Below are positions 25,624 through 35,055 of a DNA stretch of 64,000 nucleotides, piece after piece. Positions within the stretch are counted from its first letter, which is position 1. Each line of letters opens with the position of its first letter. Source of the DNA: an uncultured Acetatifactor sp. (GTDB lineage Bacteria > Bacillota > Clostridia > Lachnospirales > Lachnospiraceae); the NCBI GenBank assembly GCA_934394815.1, contig CAKRRD010000006.1, forward strand, positions 1 to 64,000. The letters run 5' to 3'. The translations under genes and the position numbers were made by a program. The notes beneath the pieces are model-generated. The model ran no database searches, was not told the DNA's origin, and was given only the letters and a program-made list of their open reading frames with translations.

Positions 25624-26691
25624 ATGAGCGATAAAGATACTTACAGAATGCATACCAAGGTAATACAGATCGGAGACCGGAAGATCGGCGGCGGGAATCC
25701 CATTGCCATCCAGTCCATGACCAATACGAAGACGGAAGATGTGAAGACGACGGTGGAGCAGATCCTGCGTCTGGAGAAGGCAGGCTGTGAGATCATCCGC
25801 TGCACGGTGCCGACGTTGGAGGCGGCAGCAGCCATCCGCGAGATCAAAAAGCAGATCCATATTCCCCTGGTGGCGGATATTCATTTTGACTACCGCATGG
25901 CTCTGGCAGCCATCGAGAACGGAGCCGACAAGATCCGTATCAATCCCGGCAATATCGGAAGCGTAGAACGGGTGAAGGCTGTGGTCAACGCGGCAAAGGA
26001 GCGGAATATTCCGATCCGTGTGGGTGTAAACAGCGGTTCCCTGGAGAAGTCTCTGGTAGAAAAATACGGCGGCGTGACCGCGGAAGGTATTGTGGAGAGC
26101 GCACTGGACAAAGTACACATGATCGAAGATTTGGGGTATGACAATCTGGTCATCAGTATCAAGTCCTCGGATGTACTGATGTGTGTGAAAGCCCATGAAC
26201 TGCTGGCAGGACGTACCGTATATCCTCTGCATGTGGGCATTACCGAATCCGGTACGGTGAACAGCGGCAACATCAAGTCTGCCATCGGTCTGTCCCTGAT
26301 CTTAAGCCAGGGCATCGGCGATACCATCCGGGTATCCCTGACGGGAGATCCTGTGGAGGAGATCAAGTCCGCGAAGCTGATCCTGCGCACCCTGGGACTG
26401 CGCAAGGGCGGCATTGAAGTCGTATCCTGTCCCACCTGCGGCAGAACCCAGATCAATCTGATCGATCTGGCAACCAAAGTGGAGAAGCTGGTGGAGGATT
26501 ATCCTTTGGATATCAAGGTGGCCGTTATGGGCTGCGTGGTAAACGGCCCCGGAGAAGCGAAGGAAGCGGATCTGGGTGTTGCGGGCGGCATCGGAGAAGG
26601 ATTGTTGATCAGGCACGGAGAGATCGTGAAGAAACTCCCGGAGGATCAGCTGCTTCCCGCCTTGAAAGAGGAATTGGATCATTGGAGTTGA
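25624..26691 (+). CDS. ispG: (E)-4-hydroxy-3-methylbut-2-enyl-diphosphate synthase (IspG/GcpE)
   Basis: The 355-residue iron-sulfur enzyme catalyses the penultimate step of the MEP isoprenoid pathway. The TIM-barrel half is clear: GGGNPIAIQSMTNT, HIPLVADIHFDYRMAL, RINPGNIG and HVGITESGT. The C-terminal half supplies the cluster cysteines in SCPTCGRTQ and MGCVVNGPGEA. Length matches the short bacterial form, without the plant-type insert. The ribosome-binding site is weak (AGGTG). It has its own promoter and lies five bases upstream of polC. The pathway gene ispC and rseP, which are neighbours of polC in Bacillus, are not here. Confidence 0.96.
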   Translation: MSDKDTYRMHTKVIQIGDRKIGGGNPIAIQSMTNTKTEDVKTTVEQILRLEKAGCEIIRCTVPTLEAAAAIREIKKQIHIPLVADIHFDYRMALAAIENGADKIRINPGNIGSVERVKAVVNAAKERNIPIRVGVNSGSLEKSLVEKYGGVTAEGIVESALDKVHMIEDLGYDNLVISIKSSDVLMCVKAHELLAGRTVYPLHVGITESGTVNSGNIKSAIGLSLILSQGIGDTIRVSLTGDPVEEIKSAKLILRTLGLRKGGIEVVSCPTCGRTQINLIDLATKVEKLVEDYPLDIKVAVMGCVVNGPGEAKEADLGVAGGIGEGLLIRHGEIVKKLPEDQLLPALKEELDHWS

Positions 26692-26696
26692 AGTAG

Positions 26697-29600
26697 ATGA
26701 GTAAACCTTTTTTTGAAGTATTTCCGGCATTACAGTTAAATGCAGATATTCGTGACCTTATGGGGCAGACGGAGGTGGAGAGAGTCTCGGCGACAAAACG
26801 CAGAGACTTTCTTCGGGTGTACTTAAAAAGTACCCGCCTGATCCAGAAGGCGGATATCTGGACCACGGAACAGGAGATCAAAAAGCAGCTGTTCCCCCAG
26901 GCCAATCTGACGGTAAAAATATACGAAAAGTTTGAACTGTCTTCCCAGTACAATCCGGAAAAACTGATGGACATCTATAAGGACAGTATTCTGGAAGAAT
27001 TCCGGGAATACAGCCATATCCAGTATAATGCCCTGAAGACGGCCAAAATCGAATATCCTTCCGGGAATGAGATGCTCTTAACCATGGAAGATACGGTGTT
27101 AAACCGCAGCATGGAAGGGGAGATTCTGCAGATCCTCGAGAAGATTCTGGTGGAACGCTGTGGATTCTCCGTGAAGATCCATACGGCTTATGTGGAAAAA
27201 GAGACCGGACGGTTCCAGGAGGAAGAGGAAGCCAAGATCCGGCTGAAGGTGGATGCCATTTACAGCCGTACCAAGGGAAGAAGAGAGGAAGCGGAGCATA
27301 CGGCACCGGGAGAAGGCGGACAGAGCACAGCGCAGGCTCCGGAAGCTGCAAAGGCGGAAGAGCCTGCCCCGAAGCAAAAGACCGAGAATGCAGGCGGCGT
27401 GACCAAAAGCTTTCAGGGCGGCGGCCGCGGCGAATTCAAGCGTGGCGAGTTCAAAAAAGGCGAGTTTCGTAAGGGCGGCAATTTTGAAAAAGGTGCCTTG
27501 AAGAGATCGGATAATCCGGATGTCATTTACGGCCGGGATTTCGAAGAAGAAGCCATGAAGATCGAGGAACTCATCGGAGAGATGGGGGAAGTGGTCATCC
27601 GGGGTAAGGTATTGTCCGTGGACACCCGTGACATCAAGAATGAGAAGACTATTATCATCTTCAACATCTCTGATTTTACGGATACCATGACAATCAAAAT
27701 GTTCGTGCGTACCGAGCAGGTGAAGGAAGTGACCGGGGATATCAAGCCGGGGGCCTTCTTAAAAGTCAAGGGTATCTGTATGATGGATAAGTTCGACCAC
27801 GAACTGGCCATCGGTTCCATTGCAGGCATCAAGAAGATACCGGATTTTACCAATACGAGAATGGACACCTCCGCCAGAAAACGTGTGGAGCTGCACTGCC
27901 ATACGAAGATGAGTGATATGGACGGTGTCTCCGAGGCCAAGGACATTGTAAAACGTGCCTATAAATGGGGCCATCGGGCCATCGCTATTACGGATCACGG
28001 CGTGGTGCAGAGTTTTACCGATGCAAACCATGTCTGGGACGATCTGTGGAAAGCGGAAAAGGGCAAGCGGAAGGAAGCCGGAGACGAGAATCCGGACAAA
28101 CAGGATTTCTTCAAGATCATCTACGGCGTGGAAGCCTATCTGGTGGATGATCTGAAGGAGATCGTGACAAATGACAGGGGACAAGGACTGCATGAGGACT
28201 ATGTGGTGTTTGATATCGAGACCACGGGATTTTCCCCGGTGAATAACCGGATCATCGAGATCGGTGCGGTAAAGGTGTCCGGTGGGGAGATCGTGGATCG
28301 CTTTTCCACCTTTGTCAATCCGGATGTGCCGATTCCCTTCGAGATCGAGAAGCTGACCAGCATCCGGGACGAGGATGTTATGGATTCCCCGCAGATCGAC
28401 GTGATCCTGCCCCGGTTTTTACAGTTCTGCGAAGGCTGTATCATGGTGGCCCACAATGCCAGCTTTGATATGAGCTTCATTATGGAGAACTGCAGAAGAC
28501 TGGGATACCCGCAGGAGTTTACCTATGTGGATACCGTGGGTATTTCCAGAGTATTATTGAAGAATCAGTCGAAACACACGCTGGATGCGGTGGCAAAGAC
28601 CTTGGGGATATCGTTGGAGAATCATCACAGAGCGGTGGATGATGCAGAGTGTACGGCCCATATTTTCGTGAAATTTATTAAAATGCTGGAAGAACAGGAC
28701 ATTCACAATCTGACGGAGGTCAATGCCCTGGGAGCTTCCAGCGTGGATGCCGTAAAGAAGATGCCTTCTTACCATGCCATCATTCTGGCGAAAAATGATC
28801 TGGGGCGTATCAATCTGTATCGTTTGGTGTCCCAGTCCCATCTGACGTATTTTAACAAACATCCCCGGATTCCCAAGAGTCTGGTGATGAAGTACAGAGA
28901 GGGACTGATTCTGGGAAGTGCCTGCGAGGCGGGAGAACTGTACCGGGCGCTGTTAGACGGGCAGTCGGATGCCCAGATCGCCAGACTGGTGAAATTCTAC
29001 GATTATCTGGAGATCCAGCCCTGTGGCAACAATAAATTCATGATCGCCTCGGAGCGTGTGAGGAATGTAAATTCCATAGAGGATATCCAGAACATCAACC
29101 GGAAGATCGTGTCGCTGGGAGAGCAGTTCCACAAGCCGGTAGTGGCTACCTGTGACGTGCATTTCCTGGATCCCGAGGATGAGGTCTACCGCCGTATCAT
29201 CATGGCGGGACGAGGCTTCGATGATGCGGACGATCAGGCACCGTTGTATTTACATACCACGGAAGAGATGCTGGAAGAGTTTTCCTACCTGGGCAGTGAC
29301 AAGGCGGAAGAGATCGTTATTACCAATACGAATATGATCGCGGATATGATCGAGACCATTGCACCGGTGCGCCCGGACAAATGTCCTCCGGTCATTCCCG
29401 ACAGTGATAAGACCCTGACGGAGATCTGTTACAACAGGGCCCACGAGATCTACGGACCCGATCTGCCCCAGATCGTTGAGGCCAGACTGGAAAAGGAACT
29501 GAATTCCATTATTAAAAACGGATTCGCCGTAATGTATATCATCGCACAGAAACTGGTATGGAAGTCCGTGGAGGACGGTTATCTGGTAGGTTCCCGTGGA

Positions 29601-31295
29601 TCGGTAGGAAGCTCCTTCGTGGCCACCATGGCGGGAATCACGGAGGTCAACCCCTTAAGCCCGCATTATTATTGCAGCAAGTGTCACTATGTGGATTTTG
29701 ACAGTGACGAAGTCAGGGCCTATGCCGGTAAGGCGGGAATCGATATGCCCGACAAGGTATGTCCGGTGTGCGGAGAAAAGCTCCATAAGGACGGATTTGA
29801 TATTCCTTTCGAGACATTTTTGGGATTCAAGGGAGACAAGGAGCCGGATATCGACCTGAACTTCTCCGGTGAGTATCAGTCCAAGGCTCATAAATATACC
29901 GAGGTTATCTTCGGTGCGGGACAGACCTTCCGTGCCGGAACCATTGCAACGCTGGCGGATAAGACAGCCTTCGGTTATGTGAAAAATTATTTTGAAGAGC
30001 GTGGCGTTCATAAGCGGACCAGCGAGATTGACCGTATCGCTTCGGGATGCACCGGAGTACGACGCAGTACCGGTCAGCACCCCGGCGGAATCGTCGTGCT
30101 GCCGCTGGGACAGGATATCAACTCCTTCACCCCGGTACAGCATCCCGCCAATGATATGACCACGGATACCATAACCACACACTTTGATTACCATTCCATC
30201 GACCATAACCTGCTGAAGCTGGATATTCTGGGACACGATGATCCTACCATGATCCGTATGCTGCAGGATCTGACGGGAAGAGATCCCCTGACGATTCCTC
30301 TGGACGGGCAGGATGTCATGAGCCTGTTCCAGAACACGGATGCACTGGGCATTACCCCGGAGCAGATCGGCGGAACGAAGCTGGGGGCATTAGGAATCCC
30401 GGAGTTCGGTACGGATTTCGCCATGCAGATGGTTATCGATGCCAAGCCGAAAGCCTTTTCCGATCTGGTGCGTATCTCCGGTCTGTCCCATGGTACCAAT
30501 GTATGGCTGGGTAATGCACAGGATCTGATCATGAGCGGCGTGGCAACGATTTCCACCGCCATCTGTACCCGTGACGATATCATGCTGTATCTGATCCAGA
30601 TGGGCGTGGAATCGGAAAAGTCTTTTAAAATCATGGAAGCCGTGCGTAAAGGTATGGTGGCGAAGGGCAGATGTGCCATGTGGGAGGAGTGGAAAGCAGA
30701 TATGCTGGCTCACGATGTACCCCAGTGGTATATCGAATCCTGCCAGAAGATCGAGTACATGTTCCCCAAAGCTCATGCGGCAGCGTACGTTATGATGGCA
30801 TGGCGTATCGCCTACTGTAAGATCCATTATCCGTTAGCTTATTACGGAGCCTTTTTCAGTATCCGCGCCAAGGCATTTTCCTACGAGATCATGTGCCAGG
30901 GACAGAAGCATTTGGAGAGCGTCATGGCGGATTACAAAAAACGGCAGGATTCTCTTTCTAATAAGGAAAAGGATGCCATGGGCGATATGCGTATCGTACA
31001 GGAGATGTATGCGAGAGGCTTCGAGTTTGAACCTATCGACATCTTCCGGGCACAGTCCAGATCGTTCCAGATCGTGGATGGAAAATTAATGCCGTCCTTA
31101 AACAGTATTGACGGACTGGGAGAGAAGGCGGCGGATGCCATTGTGGAAGCCGCCAAGGATGGCCCGTTCCTGTCCAAGGATGATTTCCGTCAGAGAACCA
31201 AAGTCTCCAAGACCATCATCGACCTGATGGATTCGTTAGGACTGTTGGGAGATCTGCCGGAGTCAAATCAGATCAGTATCTTTGACCTGGTGTAA
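26697..31295 (+). CDS. polC: DNA polymerase III alpha subunit, PolC type
   Basis: The 1532-residue protein is the main replicative polymerase of low-GC Gram-positives. In order: an N-terminal domain; a charged Lys/Gly/Phe-rich linker (about residues 190-275); an OB fold (about 290-385); the PHP domain, starting with ELHCHTKMSDMDGVS near 396; a DEDDh proofreading exonuclease inserted in PHP, starting VVFDIETTGFSPVNNRIIEIG near 502; then palm, fingers and thumb, with catalytic acids in EPDIDLNFSG near 1048. A Cys4 zinc site (CSKCHYVDFDS and CPVCGEKL) lies before the palm. Length is slightly above the Bacillus protein (about 1437), mainly from the N-terminal linker. It follows ispG by 5 bases. 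Confidence 0.97.
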   Translation: MSKPFFEVFPALQLNADIRDLMGQTEVERVSATKRRDFLRVYLKSTRLIQKADIWTTEQEIKKQLFPQANLTVKIYEKFELSSQYNPEKLMDIYKDSILEEFREYSHIQYNALKTAKIEYPSGNEMLLTMEDTVLNRSMEGEILQILEKILVERCGFSVKIHTAYVEKETGRFQEEEEAKIRLKVDAIYSRTKGRREEAEHTAPGEGGQSTAQAPEAAKAEEPAPKQKTENAGGVTKSFQGGGRGEFKRGEFKKGEFRKGGNFEKGALKRSDNPDVIYGRDFEEEAMKIEELIGEMGEVVIRGKVLSVDTRDIKNEKTIIIFNISDFTDTMTIKMFVRTEQVKEVTGDIKPGAFLKVKGICMMDKFDHELAIGSIAGIKKIPDFTNTRMDTSARKRVELHCHTKMSDMDGVSEAKDIVKRAYKWGHRAIAITDHGVVQSFTDANHVWDDLWKAEKGKRKEAGDENPDKQDFFKIIYGVEAYLVDDLKEIVTNDRGQGLHEDYVVFDIETTGFSPVNNRIIEIGAVKVSGGEIVDRFSTFVNPDVPIPFEIEKLTSIRDEDVMDSPQIDVILPRFLQFCEGCIMVAHNASFDMSFIMENCRRLGYPQEFTYVDTVGISRVLLKNQSKHTLDAVAKTLGISLENHHRAVDDAECTAHIFVKFIKMLEEQDIHNLTEVNALGASSVDAVKKMPSYHAIILAKNDLGRINLYRLVSQSHLTYFNKHPRIPKSLVMKYREGLILGSACEAGELYRALLDGQSDAQIARLVKFYDYLEIQPCGNNKFMIASERVRNVNSIEDIQNINRKIVSLGEQFHKPVVATCDVHFLDPEDEVYRRIIMAGRGFDDADDQAPLYLHTTEEMLEEFSYLGSDKAEEIVITNTNMIADMIETIAPVRPDKCPPVIPDSDKTLTEICYNRAHEIYGPDLPQIVEARLEKELNSIIKNGFAVMYIIAQKLVWKSVEDGYLVGSRGSVGSSFVATMAGITEVNPLSPHYYCSKCHYVDFDSDEVRAYAGKAGIDMPDKVCPVCGEKLHKDGFDIPFETFLGFKGDKEPDIDLNFSGEYQSKAHKYTEVIFGAGQTFRAGTIATLADKTAFGYVKNYFEERGVHKRTSEIDRIASGCTGVRRSTGQHPGGIVVLPLGQDINSFTPVQHPANDMTTDTITTHFDYHSIDHNLLKLDILGHDDPTMIRMLQDLTGRDPLTIPLDGQDVMSLFQNTDALGITPEQIGGTKLGALGIPEFGTDFAMQMVIDAKPKAFSDLVRISGLSHGTNVWLGNAQDLIMSGVATISTAICTRDDIMLYLIQMGVESEKSFKIMEAVRKGMVAKGRCAMWEEWKADMLAHDVPQWYIESCQKIEYMFPKAHAAAYVMMAWRIAYCKIHYPLAYYGAFFSIRAKAFSYEIMCQGQKHLESVMADYKKRQDSLSNKEKDAMGDMRIVQEMYARGFEFEPIDIFRAQSRSFQIVDGKLMPSLNSIDGLGEKAADAIVEAAKDGPFLSKDDFRQRTKVSKTIIDLMDSLGLLGDLPESNQISIFDLV

Positions 31296-31348
31296 CAGCT
31301 CAGCATGGTATGACTGAACTGTGTCCTGAAAATTTTTAAAAAAAGTAC

Positions 31349-31377
31349 TTGCATTTTTTCGACATCTCCATTATACT
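31349..31377 (+). promoter_or_regulatory. Promoter of the first tRNA-Glu
   Basis: TTGCAT (31349-31354), 17 bases, then TATACT (31372-31377). The tRNA begins 18 bases after the -10 box. Confidence 0.8.
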
Positions 31378-31395
31378 ATGCAAGTACTGTTTTGT

Positions 31396-31467
31396 GGCTG
31401 ATTGGTCAAGCGGTTAAGACGTCGCCCTCTCACGGCGAAAACAGGGGTTCGATTCCCCTATCAGCTG
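31396..31467 (+). tRNA. tRNA-Glu (anticodon CTC), copy 1
   Basis: A full cloverleaf can be drawn. The acceptor GGCTGAT pairs with ATCAGCT (first pair G-U), the D arm is TGGTCAAGCGGTTA, the anticodon stem TCGCC/GGCGA encloses loop CTCTCAC, and the T arm is AGGGG-TTCGATT-CCCCT. The anticodon is CTC, which reads GAG (Glu). CCA is not encoded. It is identical to the second copy 160 bases downstream. Confidence 0.95.
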
Positions 31468-31502
31468 CTCTTTGAAAATTGTAGAAATTTTTCAAAAAAT
31501 AC

Positions 31503-31531
31503 TTGCAATTTTCAAAAGAATGTATTATACT
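31503..31531 (+). promoter_or_regulatory. Promoter of the second tRNA-Glu
   Basis: TTGCAA (31503-31508), 17 bases, then TATACT (31526-31531). The layout closely copies the first promoter. Confidence 0.8.
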
Positions 31532-31555
31532 GAACAAGGTTCGTAAGTAACCTAT

Positions 31556-31627
31556 GGCTGATTGGTCAAGCGGTTAAGACGTCGCCCTCTCACGGCGAAA
31601 ACAGGGGTTCGATTCCCCTATCAGCTG
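31556..31627 (+). tRNA. tRNA-Glu (anticodon CTC), copy 2
   Basis: The sequence is identical to copy 1 over the whole 72 bases and two bases beyond. The anticodon CTC lies in loop CTCTCAC. CCA is not encoded. Confidence 0.95.
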
Positions 31628-31662
31628 CTTATTCTTTAACAGAATAGCCCAACCCTGAAAAG

Positions 31663-31701
31663 TGTCGGAAAGCATGAATGCAAGCTTTCGGGCATTTTTT
31701 T
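31663..31701 (+). terminator. Intrinsic terminator after the tRNA pair
   Basis: TGTCGGAAAGC (from 31663) pairs with GCTTTCGGGCA (to 31694) with one mismatch, followed by seven T residues. Confidence 0.8.
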
Positions 31702-31747
31702 ATTGTCTGTTCTCATATGATGGCATCGCAATCGCGAAAAAATTTTC

Positions 31748-31776
31748 TTGCCATTCCCTTTTTTTTGTTGTATAGT
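31748..31776 (+). promoter_or_regulatory. Promoter of topA
   Basis: TTGCCA (31748-31753), a 17-base T-rich spacer, then TATAGT (31771-31776). Confidence 0.65.
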
Positions 31777-31869
31777 GGTTCACGATTACTCAAAGTAGGG
31801 GAAAATACGGCAAAGAGGCGGGAACCGGATGCCGTAGATCCGTAGACAGACGGGTAGATGGGAGTGCAT

Positions 31870-33945
31870 ATGGCAAAATATTTAGTAATTGTAGAGTCAC
31901 CGGCCAAGGTGAAGACAATCAAAAAGTTTTTGGGAGCAAATTATGAGGTTATGGCCAGCCAGGGGCATGTGAGGGACCTGCCCAAGAGCCAGCTGGGTTT
32001 TGATCCGGAGCATGATTATGAACCGAAATATATTACCATTCGTGGAAAGGGAGACCTGCTGGCTTCTCTGCGCAAGGAAGTGAAGAAGGCAGAAAAAGTC
32101 TATCTCGCAACCGACCCGGACCGCGAGGGAGAAGCCATTTCCTGGCATTTATATTACGCCTTGAAACTGGAAAATAAAAAAGTATATCGTATCACCTTCA
32201 ATGAGATCACCAAGAATGCGGTCAGGGAATCCTTGAAGAATGCCAGAGAGATCGATATGAATCTGGTGGATGCCCAGCAGGCGAGACGTATGCTGGATCG
32301 TATGGTAGGCTATCGGATTTCCCCTCTTCTGTGGGCAAAAATCAAGCGAGGCTTAAGCGCCGGCCGCGTTCAGTCCGTGGCACTGCGCATCATCTGCGAC
32401 AGAGAAGACGAGATCAACGCATTCATTCCGGAGGAATACTGGTCTCTGGACGTGAACCTGAAGGTAAAGGGCGAGAAGAAGCCTATTTGTGCAAAATATT
32501 ACGGTACCACAGAGAAAAAACAGGGAATTACCAGCAGGGAACAGGCAGAGGGTATCATGGATTCCCTGAAAGATGCAAAATATGAGGTAAAGGAAGTACG
32601 CCATGGGGAACGAGTGAAAAAAGCCCCTCTTCCCTTCACCACATCCACCTTGCAGCAGGAGGCCAGCAAGGTACTGAATTTCTCCACCCAGAAGACCATG
32701 CGTCTGGCACAGCAGTTATATGAAGGCGTGGATATCAAGGGAGAGGGTACGGTCGGTCTGATCACCTACCTGCGTACCGATTCCACCCGTGTATCGGAAG
32801 AAGCGGAGGCACAGGCGGCGGAATTCATCGATGCTCATTACGGTGAGAAATACAAGACCGCGGCAGCTACGGAGAAAAAGAACAGCCAGAAGATCCAGGA
32901 TGCTCACGAAGCCATCCGCCCTACGGATCTGAACCGCATGCCTATTGCCATTAAGGAGCAGCTGCCCAGAGATCTGTTCCGTCTGTACCAGCTGATCTGG
33001 AAGCGTTTCGTGGCAAGCCGCATGAGTGCTGCACAGTATGATACCACTTCCGTGAAGATCCAGGCAAAGGATCAGATCTTTACGCTGGCAGCTTCCAGAA
33101 TGCGTTTTGACGGTTTCATGAGCGTCTATACACAGGAAGATGACAAGGAAGAAGAAAACGTGCTGGGTGGTAATCTGGATGAGAACAGCGTACTGGTATT
33201 CCAGAGCTTTGATCCGAAGCAGCATTTTACCCAGCCCCCCGCACATTATACCGAGGCAAGTCTGGTACGAGCCATGGAAGAACTGGGCATCGGACGTCCC
33301 AGTACCTACGCACCGACCATCACCACCATCCTTGCCAGAAGATACATTGCCAAGGAGAACCGCAACCTCTACGTTACGGAGCTGGGCGAAGTGGTCAATA
33401 ACATGATGAAAGAGGCATTTCCCTCCATTGTGGACGTGAATTTCACTGCGAATATGGAAGCCCTTCTGGACGGAGTGGAAGAAGGCACGGTAAAATGGAA
33501 GACTATCGTATCCAATTTCTATCCGGATCTGGACGAAGCTGTAAAAAAGGCGGAGAAGGATCTGGCAGAGGTGACCATTGCGGATGAGGAGTCCGACGAG
33601 ATCTGCGACCAGTGCGGCAGACGCATGGTGATCAAATACGGCCCCCACGGCAGATTTCTGGCATGTCCCGGATTCCCGGAGTGCCGCAATACCAAGCCTT
33701 ATTTTGAGAAGATCGGTGTGGCCTGCCCGAAGTGCGGCAAGGACATTGTTTTAAAAAAGACCAAAAAAGGCAGAAAATATTATGGCTGTATCGACAATCC
33801 GGAATGCGATTTCATGGTATGGCAGAAGCCATCGGGAGAAAAATGTCCCCGCTGCGGCAAATTGCTGTTGGAAAAGGGCAATAAACTGGTCTGCATGGAT
33901 GAACAGTGCGGTTATGTGAAAAATAAACCGACGGAAGAGAATTAG
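31870..33945 (+). CDS. topA: DNA topoisomerase I
   Basis: The 691-residue type IA enzyme relaxes negative supercoils. It begins MAKYLVIVESPAKVKTIKKF (Toprim domain), with acidic residues in ATDPDREGEAISWHL. The catalytic tyrosine is Y300 in ITYLRTDSTRVS. Three C-terminal zinc-finger modules follow (CDQCGRRM...CPGFPEC, CPKCGKDI...C, CPRCGKLL...C). The ATG at 31870 is preferred because GGGAG lies six bases before it; another ATG four codons upstream overlaps that site. It has its own promoter. The neighbour codY keeps part of the Bacillus order topA-...-codY-flgB, but trmFO, xerC/codV and clpQY are absent. Confidence 0.96.
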   Translation: MAKYLVIVESPAKVKTIKKFLGANYEVMASQGHVRDLPKSQLGFDPEHDYEPKYITIRGKGDLLASLRKEVKKAEKVYLATDPDREGEAISWHLYYALKLENKKVYRITFNEITKNAVRESLKNAREIDMNLVDAQQARRMLDRMVGYRISPLLWAKIKRGLSAGRVQSVALRIICDREDEINAFIPEEYWSLDVNLKVKGEKKPICAKYYGTTEKKQGITSREQAEGIMDSLKDAKYEVKEVRHGERVKKAPLPFTTSTLQQEASKVLNFSTQKTMRLAQQLYEGVDIKGEGTVGLITYLRTDSTRVSEEAEAQAAEFIDAHYGEKYKTAAATEKKNSQKIQDAHEAIRPTDLNRMPIAIKEQLPRDLFRLYQLIWKRFVASRMSAAQYDTTSVKIQAKDQIFTLAASRMRFDGFMSVYTQEDDKEEENVLGGNLDENSVLVFQSFDPKQHFTQPPAHYTEASLVRAMEELGIGRPSTYAPTITTILARRYIAKENRNLYVTELGEVVNNMMKEAFPSIVDVNFTANMEALLDGVEEGTVKWKTIVSNFYPDLDEAVKKAEKDLAEVTIADEESDEICDQCGRRMVIKYGPHGRFLACPGFPECRNTKPYFEKIGVACPKCGKDIVLKKTKKGRKYYGCIDNPECDFMVWQKPSGEKCPRCGKLLLEKGNKLVCMDEQCGYVKNKPTEEN

Positions 33946-33961
33946 TTTTGTATACTGTCAG

Positions 33962-33976
33962 AATTTTCTCATAAAT
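33962..33976 (+). promoter_or_regulatory. Candidate CodY box upstream of codY
   Basis: AATTTTCTCATAAAT matches 12 of 15 positions of the known CodY consensus AATTTTCWGAAAATT. It ends 14 bases before the -35 box of codY, a position compatible with autoregulation. Confidence 0.5.
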
Positions 33977-33990
33977 TAACGCTATTTTCA

Positions 33991-34019
33991 TTGTAATCTG
34001 AAATTACATGTGCTACAAT
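33991..34019 (+). promoter_or_regulatory. Promoter of codY
   Basis: TTGTAA (33991-33996), 17 bases, then TACAAT (34014-34019). Confidence 0.7.
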
Positions 34020-34068
34020 GTGCATAACATCTGGTGGTTTCGCAGTATGTGTAGACGGAGGAAGATAG

Positions 34069-34857
34069 ATGAGTAGCGTACAACTGTTGGACAAAACACG
34101 TAAAATCGGGAAATTGTTACACAACAACAACTCCAGCAAAGTGGTATTCAGCGACATCTGTAAGGTAATGCGCGAGATCCTGAATTCCAATGTGCTGGTG
34201 ATCAGCCGGAAGGGAAAAGTCCTCGGGGTGGGGAAATCTGACGGCATCGAGTCGATCACGGAACTTTTGGATGACAATATCGGCGGATTTATTGATCCGA
34301 TGCTGAATGAGAGACTGTTGGGCGTATTATCCACAAAGGAGAACGTCAATCTGGAGACTCTGGGCTTCGAGAATATCGACACCAGAAAATTTCAGGCCAT
34401 CATTACTCCCATTGAGATTGCAGGAGAGCGGCTGGGAACGCTGTTTATTTACAAATGCAACGAACAGTACGATATTGACGATATCATCCTCTGCGAGTAC
34501 GGCACCACGGTAGTGGGACTGGAAATGCTGCGGGCGGTGAATGAAGAGAGCGCGGAAGAAAGCCGTAAGGTAGCCGTGGTAAAATCTGCGGTCAGCACCC
34601 TTTCCTTTTCGGAGATGGAAGCCATCACTCATATTTTTGACGAACTGAACGGCATGGAAGGAATCCTGGTAGCCAGCAAGATTGCCGACAGAGTCGGTAT
34701 TACGAGATCCGTCATTGTCAATGCACTGCGGAAATTTGAAAGCGCCGGTGTCATCGAATCCAGATCCTCCGGCATGAAGGGGACTTATATTAAAGTTCTG
34801 AACGATGCCGTGTTTGACGAGATTGAGGAACTGAAGCGCCAGAATGGCAGAAATTAA
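34069..34857 (+). CDS. codY: GTP-sensing transcriptional regulator CodY
   Basis: The 262-residue global repressor of nutrient-limitation genes responds to branched-chain amino acids and GTP. The N-terminal GAF-like sensor (about residues 1-155) opens with VQLLDKTRKIGKLLHNNN. A winged helix-turn-helix (about 180-255) contains ASKIADRVGITRSVIVNALR and ESRSSGMKGTYIKV, nearly invariant in CodY. GGAGG lies upstream of the ATG. It is followed by a terminator and then the flagellar operon, as in Bacillus subtilis, where codY directly precedes flgB. In that species CodY represses flagellar genes; the same link here is inference. Confidence 0.97.
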   Translation: MSSVQLLDKTRKIGKLLHNNNSSKVVFSDICKVMREILNSNVLVISRKGKVLGVGKSDGIESITELLDDNIGGFIDPMLNERLLGVLSTKENVNLETLGFENIDTRKFQAIITPIEIAGERLGTLFIYKCNEQYDIDDIILCEYGTTVVGLEMLRAVNEESAEESRKVAVVKSAVSTLSFSEMEAITHIFDELNGMEGILVASKIADRVGITRSVIVNALRKFESAGVIESRSSGMKGTYIKVLNDAVFDEIEELKRQNGRN

Positions 34858-34892
34858 TCGGAAAATGAAAAAAACAGAAAATATTTAGGAAG

Positions 34893-34925
34893 AAGAGACT
34901 ATTGCGAAAAATAGTCTCTTTTCTA
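34893..34925 (+). terminator. Terminator between codY and flgB
   Basis: AAGAGACTAT (34893-34902) pairs perfectly with ATAGTCTCTT (34911-34920), followed by TTCTAT. It separates codY from the flagellar operon. Confidence 0.8.
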
Positions 34926-34956
34926 TATATTTATTTTAAGTGAGTTTATTTTACTA

Positions 34957-34984
34957 TTGTGTTTTTGTTGAAATACTTTATAAT
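34957..34984 (+). promoter_or_regulatory. Sigma-A-like promoter of the fla/che operon
   Basis: TTGTGT (34957-34962), 16 bases, then perfect TATAAT (34979-34984), about 70 bases before flgB. I saw no sigma-D/FliA-type promoter (TAAA...GCCGATAA) here, which suits an early, class I/II type operon. Confidence 0.55.
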
Positions 34985-35055
34985 AGAGAAGAATAGGTAT
35001 ATGGTAGAAGCGGTTTTTATGCGATCTGACGAAAAACTGCGGAATGTGAGGTAGT

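Noticed and set aside
34858..35055. Sigma-D (FliA) promoter in front of flgB
   Set aside because: No TAAA...GCCGATAA-like pair was seen. A sigma-A-like pair fits better.
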